A stretch of DNA of 34,720 nucleotides. Origin: JBLNBQ01 sp050260095 (GTDB taxonomy: Bacteria; Bacillota; UBA5301; DYFA01). The stretch lies in assembly GCA_050260095.1 (NCBI GenBank), contig JBLNBQ010000189.1, positions 1 through 34,720 on the forward strand, given 5' to 3'. The notes beneath the pieces are model-generated. The model made no database searches. It worked only from the letters and a program-made list of their open reading frames with translations, and was not told where the DNA came from. A program made the translations under genes and the position numbers. This document shows, piece by piece, positions 23,286-29,144 of this stretch (position 1 is the first letter of the stretch; every line of letters begins with the position of its first letter).

Positions 23286-23327
23286 GGCGACCCCTCCCCC
23301 GTGCCCGGCCGGTTGGCACCCCGCGAC

Positions 23328-23350
23328 AAAACGGCCGCCAAGAAGCGGCC
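23328..23350 (-). terminator. terminator hairpin in the M50/scp operon leader
   Basis: On the minus strand GGCCGC-TTCTTG-GCGGCC (23350-23333) is followed by GTTTTG. It lies between the promoter at 23365-23394 and the M50 ATG at 23285. CCGCC at 23356-23352 can instead pair with GGCGG (23339-23335), breaking the terminator stem. Confidence 0.6.
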
Positions 23351-23364
23351 CGGCGGTCTCCCTA

Positions 23365-23394
23365 ATCGTAGCACAGCCTGGAAAAGCCCGTCAA
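23365..23394 (-). promoter_or_regulatory. sigma-A promoter of the M50/scp operon
   Basis: TTGACG (23394-23389) and TACGAT (23370-23365) are 18 bases apart on the minus strand. The -35 overlaps the stop codon of the preceding gene. Transcription would start near 23358, giving a leader of about 70 bases with a terminator-like hairpin. Confidence 0.6.
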
Positions 23395-24488
23395 CCCTGG
23401 GTACCGGCGGCGGTCAGGGACCCTCGGCGGCTGGCCAGAAGATCGACGAAAGCCTCCAGGCGGGTCTGGAGCCCCGCTTCGCCCGTGTGCTCGTCGACGA
23501 AGAGCGTCAGGACCGGCACCCCCCCCGCCTGGCCCACGGCGGGCAGCACCGACTCGGCCACGATCTCCGGCATGCAGGTGAGCGGAGCGATCTGCACCAC
23601 GCCGTCGAGGCCGTGTTGGGCGAAGGCGGCGGTATGCGCCACCGACTCAAGGCCATGTCCTCCGACGAAGTAGTTGAGGTGAGGCCTCGCCAGTTCCGCC
23701 AGGCGGCGGCGCTCCGCCGCGACCCGGAAGCGGAAGAGGTGCTCCCTGATCCAGTCGCCGAGGAAGATGCGGCGCTGCACCTCGACCCCCAGCCGTCCGA
23801 GGCGTTTCTCCGCCTCCAGGTTCACGAAGGGTTCGAGCACGGTATAGATTTCCCCGACGATCCCCACTCTGAGGGGTTCGGTCTCCCGGAGAGGCAGCGC
23901 CTCCAGGGCCTCCAGCGCCTCGGCTTTGACCTGGCCCACCTTCCGGGGCGTGTCCGCCGCCCGGCAGGCCGCCAGGAAGCTGGTGAAGCAGGCGTCGACG
24001 GAGCCGGGGGTGCGCTCTCTCGCCCGAAGGCGCTGCACGGCTTGCTCGACCTCGTCGATGGCCAGCACCTTGGGCCAGGCCAACTGAAAGGCGCGCCAGA
24101 AGCGGTAGAGGTTGAAACCGGGCAACCGGCGGCAAAGCTCGTCGTAAAGTAGGCGGAGCTGGCCTTGGGGAGGCTCTAGAACGATCATCTCCAGGTCACA
24201 GCCGGCGGCCTTGAGCACCTCGCGTTCGACCTGAGCGTAGTAGCCGAACCGGCAGGGACCGCTTCCCCCGGCCATCACCACCCCTTCCGCGCCCAACTCG
24301 GCCGCCTCCAGGAAGTTGCCGAGGCTGACCTTGAGCGGCAGGCAGGCGAACTCGGGTGATACCCGCACGCCCAGTTCGATGGTGCGCTGGGTGCAGGGGG
24401 GCGGCACGACCACCTCCGCCCCCAAGTCTTGCAGCAGCGTCTCCAAGGGGATGTAGAGCGTACCCATGTGGGGGAAGGTCAGTTTCAT
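23391..24488 (-). CDS. 2-hydroxyacyl-CoA dehydratase/activase-like protein (COG3581)
   Basis: The 365-residue protein belongs to the COG3581 group, related to the D-component/activator proteins of 2-hydroxyacyl-CoA dehydratases (HgdB/HgdC clan). It shows PHMGTLYIPLETLLQDLGAEV at the start, SPEFACLPLKVSLGNFLEA with a conserved Cys, AGGSGPCRFGYYAQ, APLTCMPEIV and a C-terminal VDEHTGEAGLQTRLEAFVD. The conserved cysteines fit iron-sulfur binding. The substrate is unknown. The ATG at 24488 overlaps the upstream COG3580 gene (ATGA). In other Clostridia an ATPase activase (COG1924) usually accompanies the pair; none is seen here. Confidence 0.8.
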   Translation of the reverse strand: MKLTFPHMGTLYIPLETLLQDLGAEVVVPPPCTQRTIELGVRVSPEFACLPLKVSLGNFLEAAELGAEGVVMAGGSGPCRFGYYAQVEREVLKAAGCDLEMIVLEPPQGQLRLLYDELCRRLPGFNLYRFWRAFQLAWPKVLAIDEVEQAVQRLRARERTPGSVDACFTSFLAACRAADTPRKVGQVKAEALEALEALPLRETEPLRVGIVGEIYTVLEPFVNLEAEKRLGRLGVEVQRRIFLGDWIREHLFRFRVAAERRRLAELARPHLNYFVGGHGLESVAHTAAFAQHGLDGVVQIAPLTCMPEIVAESVLPAVGQAGGVPVLTLFVDEHTGEAGLQTRLEAFVDLLASRRGSLTAAGTQG

Positions 24489-25477
24489 CGCCCGGCCACG
24501 GCTCCTCTCCGTTCGAGCATGTCGACGAAGGCCTCGACCCGGGTGAGGAAGCCGGCCTCACCGGTGTGCTCGTCCAGCGTGATCAGCAGGAACGGCGTCC
24601 CGGCGGCTTCGGCGCGATGGCGCACCAGTTCGCCGACGAGAGAGTCAGGCCCGCAGCCGAAGGAGACCAGGTGGATCAGGCCCGCGACGCCGGGCGAGGA
24701 CATGAAGTGGACCGCCGCTCCGTACGTGTGCCAGCCCAGAGTCCAGAAGAGATCTTTGGGCAGCTCGGAGGCGGCGGCGCGGCAGGTCTCCGCGGGGAGG
24801 TTGTCGCCCGTTATGGCCTTGACCCCCCAGCCGGCCAGCCGGTCCACCAGTCCGAAGCTGATCTGCCGGTCGTGGACGTTGTACGGGTGCCCGAGTACCC
24901 CCACCGTGAGCTTGGCCTTGTCGCAAGGTCGGGGTGGCGCCTCCCGGACGGGGAGCCAGCCTTGCCCTGCGAGGGCGTCTTCCGGCAGGACGCCCCTCTC
25001 CTGCTGCTCCCGGAGGCGCCGGAGCGCGGCGAGCCCCTCATCCAGGGCGCGGCGGCTGGTGCGCCCGTCCACCCCCAGGCGCTTTCCTAGCTCGCCGGCC
25101 ACCGCCGGCAGGGCGTCCGGCCCGGCCTTAAGGAAGTCCACCACCGGGTCGAGCAGCCTCGTGCGGTCGCCGAACGGCTGGCGGACCATGTCGGGCAACC
25201 CCATGAACTTGGGGCAGATGTATTTGCGCCGTTCGACCGAGACCAACCGGGGCACGAAGAGCCAGTCCACCGTCTCGGCGAGTTCGGCGCAGTGACCGAA
25301 GAAGACTTTCACCGGCAGGCAGGCCTCGTCGACCGCGAGCCGCACGCCGCGATCCATCGTCTCCCGGGTCGTCTCCCTGCTCACCACCGGGGTCAGGCCC
25401 AGCGAACGAAAGAAGCCCAGCCATAACGGGGCATAGGACCAGAAGAGCAGCGCCCTGGGGATGCCGACGGTCGTCAT
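24485..25477 (-). CDS. acyl-CoA dehydratase activase-related protein, DUF2229 (COG3580)
   Basis: The 330-residue protein opens VGIPRALLFWSYAPLWLGFF, typical of DUF2229. DEACLPVKVFFGHCAEL (two Cys), YICPKFMGLPDMV, GVLGHPYNVHD and SFGCGPDSLVGELV follow, then TLDEHTGEAGFLTRVEAFVDML. The last block repeats in the next gene, so the two are related halves of one system. These groups belong to the iron-sulfur proteins linked to 2-hydroxyacyl-CoA dehydratase activation. No partner substrate is evident. The ATG at 25477 overlaps the spoVAEA stop (ATGA), so both are coupled to a spore gene. Confidence 0.82.
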   Translation of the reverse strand: MTTVGIPRALLFWSYAPLWLGFFRSLGLTPVVSRETTRETMDRGVRLAVDEACLPVKVFFGHCAELAETVDWLFVPRLVSVERRKYICPKFMGLPDMVRQPFGDRTRLLDPVVDFLKAGPDALPAVAGELGKRLGVDGRTSRRALDEGLAALRRLREQQERGVLPEDALAGQGWLPVREAPPRPCDKAKLTVGVLGHPYNVHDRQISFGLVDRLAGWGVKAITGDNLPAETCRAAASELPKDLFWTLGWHTYGAAVHFMSSPGVAGLIHLVSFGCGPDSLVGELVRHRAEAAGTPFLLITLDEHTGEAGFLTRVEAFVDMLERRGAVAGR

Positions 25478-26079
25478 CGTCGCTCCGTTCCCCCGATCAG
25501 CGCTTTTTCGGGCGAGCGGCCCGCGGCCAAGGCCAGGACCGCCTCGACCGCCCGTGTGGTCAGCGGCGCGCCTTTGCTGCTCTTGTCGCGGTGGTTCATC
25601 TTGCCGGGGTCGCCGAGTCCGACGATCACTGGCACGTCCAGGGCATTGAGAACGTCCACCGTGTCTCCCTCCACCCGCTCGTGGCCTTGGGGCTCCGGGC
25701 GACCGTCTTTGTCGACTGGGCCCTGGACCAGCCTCCCCGTCTCGTCGACGGAGAAGCTGACGGGTACGCCCATCACTTTCGAGGTGTTGGAGGCGACCGC
25801 CACGACCCCCAACACCTCAAGCTCCGGGCTCCTGACGAGGTGCTCCAAGGCCGATTCCCCTGGTCCCTTCCGGCGCGACCCCCGGTCGTCCACCATGACC
25901 AGCACCGGCTCGCGGTGAGCCTGCTTGATGAGTTCCACAATCTGCTCGCCCGAGAGTGGCGTGGGGCTACCCGCCGACATGGAGATGGTGCAGCCCCCGA
26001 CGTTGCGGGCAGCCTGTTCCACCGCTCCCCGTGCGACCTGGTCGCCGTCCGTCACGATAATCACCCGTCGTCGGCCCAC
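25474..26079 (-). CDS. spoVAEA: stage V sporulation protein AE, soluble type (SpoVAEA)
   Basis: The 201-residue soluble protein matches the SpoVAEA type: RRRVIIVTDGDQVARGAVEQAA, NVGGCTISMSAGSPTPLSG, VLVMVDDRGSRRKGPGE, EVLGVVAVASNT, and later VIVGLGDPGKMNHRD. In Bacillus it belongs to the spoVA operon that moves dipicolinic acid in and out of the forespore; SpoVAEA itself is soluble and spore-surface associated. Here it is separated from spoVAC-AD-AE by a plus-strand gene. Start GTG 26079 follows GAGGTGAG at good spacing; GTG 26088 is an alternative. Confidence 0.92.
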   Translation of the reverse strand: MGRRRVIIVTDGDQVARGAVEQAARNVGGCTISMSAGSPTPLSGEQIVELIKQAHREPVLVMVDDRGSRRKGPGESALEHLVRSPELEVLGVVAVASNTSKVMGVPVSFSVDETGRLVQGPVDKDGRPEPQGHERVEGDTVDVLNALDVPVIVGLGDPGKMNHRDKSSKGAPLTTRAVEAVLALAAGRSPEKALIGGTERR

Positions 26080-26106
26080 CGGGCTCACCTCGGCCCATAG
26101 ATTACC

Positions 26107-26122
26107 CCGCCTGGCTGGGCGG
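26107..26122. repeat. small inverted repeat between divergent genes
   Basis: CCGCC (26107-26111) and GGCGG (26118-26122) flank a 6-base loop, in the 121-base gap between spoVAEA (minus) and the holin-like gene (plus). It could be a hairpin in the spoVAEA leader or an operator. No consensus promoter for spoVAEA was recognised in this gap. Confidence 0.25.
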
Positions 26123-26135
26123 TTATGTCGCCGCC

Positions 26136-26164
26136 GCATAATCAGGGGGTGAACGGTCAAACTA
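26136..26164 (+). promoter_or_regulatory. candidate forespore (sigma-F/sigma-G) promoter
   Basis: GCATA (26136-26140) matches the -35 of sigma-F and sigma-G. GGTCAAACTA (26155-26164), 14 bases later, fits GGNNANANTR of sigma-F; read for sigma-G, CAAACTA with 17-base spacing matches CATXHTA except one base. It sits about 37 bases before the ATG of the holin-like gene. Confidence 0.5.
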
Positions 26165-26200
26165 AGTCCGTCGCCGAAGCGCTGAAGGGAGGTGAAATCG

Positions 26201-26533
26201 ATGGAGTGGTTGGGTCACGCCCTGCGCTTCCTGGCCTCAGTTCTGGTTCTCATGTTCCTGGGGTACCTGCTCCCCGGTTTCAAGGCTTTGACGTTCGTGC
26301 AGGCCATTCTGGCGGCCGCCGTCATCACCGCTTTGGGCTATCTGATCCAGGCAATGCTGGGCCGGCGGGTTTCGCCTTATGGCCGGGGAATCGTCGGCTT
26401 CCTGGTTTCGGCCGTGGTCATCTACGTCACGCAGTTCCTGGTCCCCGGGATGCGGGTAACCCTGATCGGCGCACTGCTCGCCGCCCTGGTCGTCGGAATC
26501 GTGGATTTGTTCGTTCCCACGACGGTACGCTGA
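26201..26533 (+). CDS. holin-superfamily-IV-like small membrane protein
   Basis: The 110-residue protein (MEWLGHALRFLAS start) is nearly all hydrophobic, with three to four predicted membrane helices at about 5-25, 31-52, 60-80 and 86-105. GYLLPGF in the first half and VIYVTQFLVPGMRV in the second, with the final GIVDLFVPT, match the small phage-holin-IV/YvlD-like membrane proteins of Bacillota. They are chromosomal and not tied to phage. ATG 26201 was chosen over a GTG at 26192 because GGGAGGTGA lies seven bases before it. It is divergent from spoVAEA and convergent with spoVAE. Its promoter candidate is forespore-like. Confidence 0.75.
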   Translation: MEWLGHALRFLASVLVLMFLGYLLPGFKALTFVQAILAAAVITALGYLIQAMLGRRVSPYGRGIVGFLVSAVVIYVTQFLVPGMRVTLIGALLAALVVGIVDLFVPTTVR

Positions 26534-26541
26534 GCGTACCG
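26523..26541 (+). repeat. perfect inverted repeat with the stop codon as its loop
   Basis: CGGTACGC (26523-26530) and GCGTACCG (26534-26541) flank TGA, the stop of the holin-like gene. The 8-bp perfect stem closes around the stop codon; no T-run follows, so it may protect the 3' end or bind a protein rather than terminate. Confidence 0.6.
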
Positions 26542-26570
26542 GGCCGAGGCGTAAAGGAAACGCAAGAAAG

Positions 26571-26605
26571 TCCGGCCGCCACGGATATTGGTCCTGGCGG
26601 CCGGA
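26571..26605. terminator. bidirectional terminator between holin-like gene and spoVAE
   Basis: TCCGGCCGCC (26571-26580) and GGCGGCCGGA (26596-26605) make a perfect 10-bp stem with a 15-base loop, between convergent genes. On the minus strand it is followed by CTTTCTTGCG, and on the plus strand by ACACTTGTTG, so it suits both directions, best for spoVAE. Confidence 0.6.
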
Positions 26606-26625
26606 ACACTTGTTGCGCCGGGCTT

Positions 26626-26976
26626 TCAGCCCCGGGCCCGCCCGATGAGGCTGAACAGGAACCCGAAGAAGATGGCCGCGGCCACCGCCCCACCGGCCAC
26701 TTCGAAGACGCCGGACAGTGCGCCGAAGGGTCCCGACATCTTGAGTTCGCTGATCACGCCGGAGGTCAGGACGTAACCGAAGTTGGAGACCGGAACGGTC
26801 GCACCGGCCCCCGCCAGCTTCACCAGTGGCTTATATAGGCCCAGAGCTGTGAGCGCCGAACCGGCGACGGTGAACAGGACCATCACGTGGCCCATCGTCA
26901 GGACGGTGAGGTCATAGACCAACTGACCGACCACACAGATGAGGCCGCCAATCACGAAGGCCAACAGGTATTGCAT
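26626..26976 (-). CDS. spoVAE: stage V sporulation protein AE, membrane type (SpoVAEB)
   Basis: The 116-residue membrane protein matches SpoVAE: MQYLLAFVIGGLICVVGQ, FTVAGSALTALGLYKPLVKLAGAG, VPVSNFGYVLTSGVISELK and a final hydrophobic helix. Its first segment repeats the SpoVAC pattern (AFLVGGLICTLGQ), as the two are homologous channel subunits. They form the inner-membrane pore for dipicolinic acid in the forespore. The ATG at 26976 overlaps the spoVAD stop by one base (TGATG). It is the last gene of the dodecin-spoVAC-spoVAD-spoVAE operon. Confidence 0.94.
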   Translation of the reverse strand: MQYLLAFVIGGLICVVGQLVYDLTVLTMGHVMVLFTVAGSALTALGLYKPLVKLAGAGATVPVSNFGYVLTSGVISELKMSGPFGALSGVFEVAGGAVAAAIFFGFLFSLIGRARG

Positions 26977-27989
26977 CAAGACACCTCGATTGCTACCGCG
27001 TGACAGATGGATGGGATCGATTCGCTTTGCTGGTAGGTGAGGGGCGAGAGCAGCGCCCCCGTTCCGGCCAGGAGGATCCGCTTCAGGGTGCCTTCCTGCA
27101 TCATCTTGTAGAGATGTCCAGCGAAGACCACCGCCGAGCAGCCGCACCCGCTGCCCCCGGCGTGGGTGTCCTGCCGCTTCGGGTCGTAGATCAGGACGCC
27201 GCAGTCCTGGAAACGGTTGCCGAGGGTGATCCCGTTCCTCTCCAGCAACACCTTCGTCAGTTCATGACCGACTGCGCCGAGATCGCCCGTGACGATCAGG
27301 TCATAGTCTTCGGGGCGCTTGGCGAAGTCGCTCAGGTGCTGCTGGATGGTGGCAGCCGCCGCCGGGGCCATCGCGGTGCCCATGTCGTTGGGATCCTTGG
27401 TGCCGAGGTCGATGACCCGCCCGATGGTGGCGCAGGTCACCTTCGGCCCGTCTCCCTGCGTCTGGACGAGACAGGCGCCGGCCCCCGTGACGGTCCATTG
27501 GGCGGTCAGGGGGCGTTGGGTGCCGAACTCGGTGGGAAACCGGTACTGTCGCTCGGCGGTGTCGTGGTGAGTGCCGGTGGCGACCAGCACCCGGTCGGCG
27601 AAACCGCCGTCGAGCAGCATGGCGGAGAGGACCAGCCCTTCGGCCAGGGTGGAGCAGGCGCCGTACAGGCCGAAGAAGGGCGTCTCCACCTCCCGCATGG
27701 CGAAGTTGGTCGACACGATCTGGTTGAGGAGATCGCCGGCGAAGACGAAGTCGATGTCGGATTGCTTCAGGTTGGCCCGGTTGAGCACGTTGTTGATCGC
27801 TTCGCGCAGGACCTTGGCCTCCGTTTTCTCCCAGGTCTTTTCGCCATAGAACGTGTCGGGCAGCACCGTGTCGAAGCGATTGCCCAGCGGACCCTGGCCT
27901 TCCATGGGACCGACGATGGAGAAGGTGTTTGTCACGATGGGGGGAGCGGAGAACTTGACCGACTGCTTGCCAACCCGCTTGGGCGCCAC
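26976..27989 (-). CDS. spoVAD: stage V sporulation protein AD
   Basis: SpoVAD is the peripheral, thiolase-fold subunit that binds dipicolinic acid for loading into the spore. The 337-residue protein has FYGEKTWEKTEAKV near 47, DFVFAGDLLNQI near 80, the thiolase-like YGACSTLAEGL (Cys112), GTHHDTAERQYRFP and DCGVLIYD, AGGSGCGCSAVV near the end. Length is normal. The GTG start at 27989 has GGGAGG upstream and lies four bases after spoVAC. Confidence 0.97.
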   Translation of the reverse strand: MAPKRVGKQSVKFSAPPIVTNTFSIVGPMEGQGPLGNRFDTVLPDTFYGEKTWEKTEAKVLREAINNVLNRANLKQSDIDFVFAGDLLNQIVSTNFAMREVETPFFGLYGACSTLAEGLVLSAMLLDGGFADRVLVATGTHHDTAERQYRFPTEFGTQRPLTAQWTVTGAGACLVQTQGDGPKVTCATIGRVIDLGTKDPNDMGTAMAPAAAATIQQHLSDFAKRPEDYDLIVTGDLGAVGHELTKVLLERNGITLGNRFQDCGVLIYDPKRQDTHAGGSGCGCSAVVFAGHLYKMMQEGTLKRILLAGTGALLSPLTYQQSESIPSICHAVAIEVS

Positions 27990-27993
27990 GCGG

Positions 27994-28458
27994 CTACCTC
28001 CCTGCCAACAGGATTCGGAGCACGCCGAAGACGATCGCCGAGACGACGCCGTAGACGATGACGGGACCGGCGATCTGGAACATCCGGGCGGCCACCCCCA
28101 TCACGTACCCTTCGGTCTTGAACTCAATGGCAGCCGAGACGATCGAGTTCGCAAACCCGGTGATCGGTATCGCCGAGCCAGCCCCGGCGTGCTTCCCGAG
28201 TTCGTCGTAGACGCCGAGCGCGGTGAGGCCGGCGCCCAGGAAGACCAGCACTGCGGCGGTGGGGCCACCTGCCTTGTCGGGCGGTAGCCCCCGCGCCACT
28301 AAGAAGTTGAGGATGGCCTGCCCCAGGGTGCAGATGAGACCGCCCACCAGGAAGGCCAAGAGCGCGTTGCGGAGCACCGGAGTCTTGGGCCGGTGCGCTT
28401 TGGCCAGCTGTTGGTATTCCTCTTGGGACCGCTTCTTCTGCTCCTGGGTCTGCTGCAA
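27994..28458 (-). CDS. spoVAC: stage V sporulation protein AC
   Basis: SpoVAC is a forespore inner-membrane, mechanosensitive-type channel subunit used for dipicolinic acid movement. The 154-residue protein has a charged cytoplasmic start of about 30 residues. Four hydrophobic segments follow, with AFLVGGLICTLGQ, VFLGAGLTALGVYDELGKHAGAG, ITGFANSIVSAAIEFKTEG and FQIAGPVIVYGVVSAIVFG. The start is TTG at 28458, preceded by AGGAGG at eight bases; the dodecin stop codon TAG is part of this ribosome site. Confidence 0.95.
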   Translation of the reverse strand: MQQTQEQKKRSQEEYQQLAKAHRPKTPVLRNALLAFLVGGLICTLGQAILNFLVARGLPPDKAGGPTAAVLVFLGAGLTALGVYDELGKHAGAGSAIPITGFANSIVSAAIEFKTEGYVMGVAARMFQIAGPVIVYGVVSAIVFGVLRILLAGR

Positions 28459-28470
28459 CTGCCGAACCTC

Positions 28471-28677
28471 CTACGTTCCGTCCACGGAGAATGCCACCTG
28501 GACGTCCGCCTTGTACTCGGTGATCCTGCCGTTCTCCACGCTGGCCGTCATGTTGAGCACTTCGATGCCCGAAATGCCGTGCACGGTCTTGGAAGCCTGG
28601 GAGACGGCCGACTCGATCGCGTCCTGCCAGCTTTTGTCCGATTCGCCCACGAGTTCGATAACCTTGACCACCGTCAC
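28471..28677 (-). CDS. dodecin-family small protein
   Basis: Dodecins are 65-75-residue proteins that form hollow dodecamers and bind flavin or CoA. This 68-residue chain has the fold pattern: strand VVKVIELVGES, helix SWQDAIESAVSQASKTV, strand ISGIEVLNMTASVENG, strand ITEYKADVQVAFSV. The tryptophan that stacks flavin in archaeal and Thermus dodecins, expected near residue 37 before the second strand, is Gly37 here. Start GTG 28677 follows AGGAGGTGA. It is first in the spoVA operon, with its stop inside the spoVAC ribosome site. Confidence 0.88.
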   Translation of the reverse strand: MTVVKVIELVGESDKSWQDAIESAVSQASKTVHGISGIEVLNMTASVENGRITEYKADVQVAFSVDGT

Positions 28678-28705
28678 CTATCTCACCTCCTCCTGTGACA
28701 GGGGT

Positions 28706-28735
28706 TATTATCTATCCCGTTTTGGGGCTTCATAC
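28706..28735 (-). promoter_or_regulatory. candidate sigma-G promoter of dodecin-spoVA operon
   Basis: On the minus strand GTATG (28735-28731) and GATAATA (28712-28706) are 18 bases apart, matching the sigma-G pattern GHATR-N18-CATXHTA with one mismatch. In Bacillus spoVA is a sigma-G operon. The site lies about 30 bases before the dodecin start, downstream of the spoVS terminator. Confidence 0.6.
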
Positions 28736-28741
28736 CAGGGC

Positions 28742-28772
28742 AAAAAGGGCGGCACGCCGGTGCGTGCCGCCC
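28742..28772 (-). terminator. intrinsic terminator after spoVS
   Basis: An 11-bp perfect stem, GGGCGGCACGC (28772-28762) with GCGTGCCGCCC (28757-28747), 4-base loop, is followed by TTTTTGCC on the minus strand. It is a strong terminator that separates spoVS from the spoVA operon. Confidence 0.9.
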
Positions 28773-28797
28773 TGGAAAGCCCGATTCTGCCCGCCGG

Positions 28798-29064
28798 TTA
28801 CCTCGGCTGGACGATCAGTTTGATGGCCGTCCGCTCTTCCCCGTCGATCTGGATGTCCGTGAAGGCGGGGATGCAGACGAGGTCGATGCCGCTGGGAGCG
28901 ACGAAGCCGCGGGCGATCGCTACCGCCTTGACGGCCTGGTTGAGCGCGCCCGCCCCGATCGCCTGGATCTCGGCACCCCCCCGCTCCCGGAGTACGCCGG
29001 CCAGCGCGCCCGCCACCGAGTTGGGGTTGGACTTGGCTGAGACTTTGAGCACTTCCGCTGCCAT
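28798..29064 (-). CDS. spoVS: stage V sporulation protein S
   Basis: SpoVS is an 86-residue-class protein that affects spore assembly and is made early in sporulation. The 88-residue product shows the highly conserved EVLKVSAKSNPNSVAGALAG, IQAIGAGALNQAVKAVAIARG and IPAFTDIQIDGEERTAIKLIV. Start ATG 29064 was chosen for its AGGAGG site and the family length. It lies after ymdB, as in Bacillus subtilis (rny-ymdB-spoVS), with a sigma-H-like promoter between. Confidence 0.97.
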   Translation of the reverse strand: MAAEVLKVSAKSNPNSVAGALAGVLRERGGAEIQAIGAGALNQAVKAVAIARGFVAPSGIDLVCIPAFTDIQIDGEERTAIKLIVQPR

Positions 29065-29107
29065 GATTAGCCCCCTCCTATTGGAAACTATTGACAACAC
29101 ACCTAGT

Positions 29108-29135
29108 ATTTAGCGGCCCAGCCCCGGATTCCTCT
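29108..29135 (-). promoter_or_regulatory. candidate sigma-H promoter of spoVS
   Basis: AGAGGAATC (29135-29127) and GCTAAAT (29114-29108), 12 bases apart on the minus strand, match RNAGGAWWW and RNNGAAT with one mismatch each. spoVS is a sigma-H gene in Bacillus. Transcription would start about 35 bases before the spoVS ATG. Confidence 0.55.
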
Positions 29136-29144
29136 TTCACGGCC

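Noticed and set aside
26201..26533. Prophage remnant suggested by the holin-like protein
   Set aside because: No phage structural, lysis or integrase genes are near, and such small membrane proteins are common on chromosomes.
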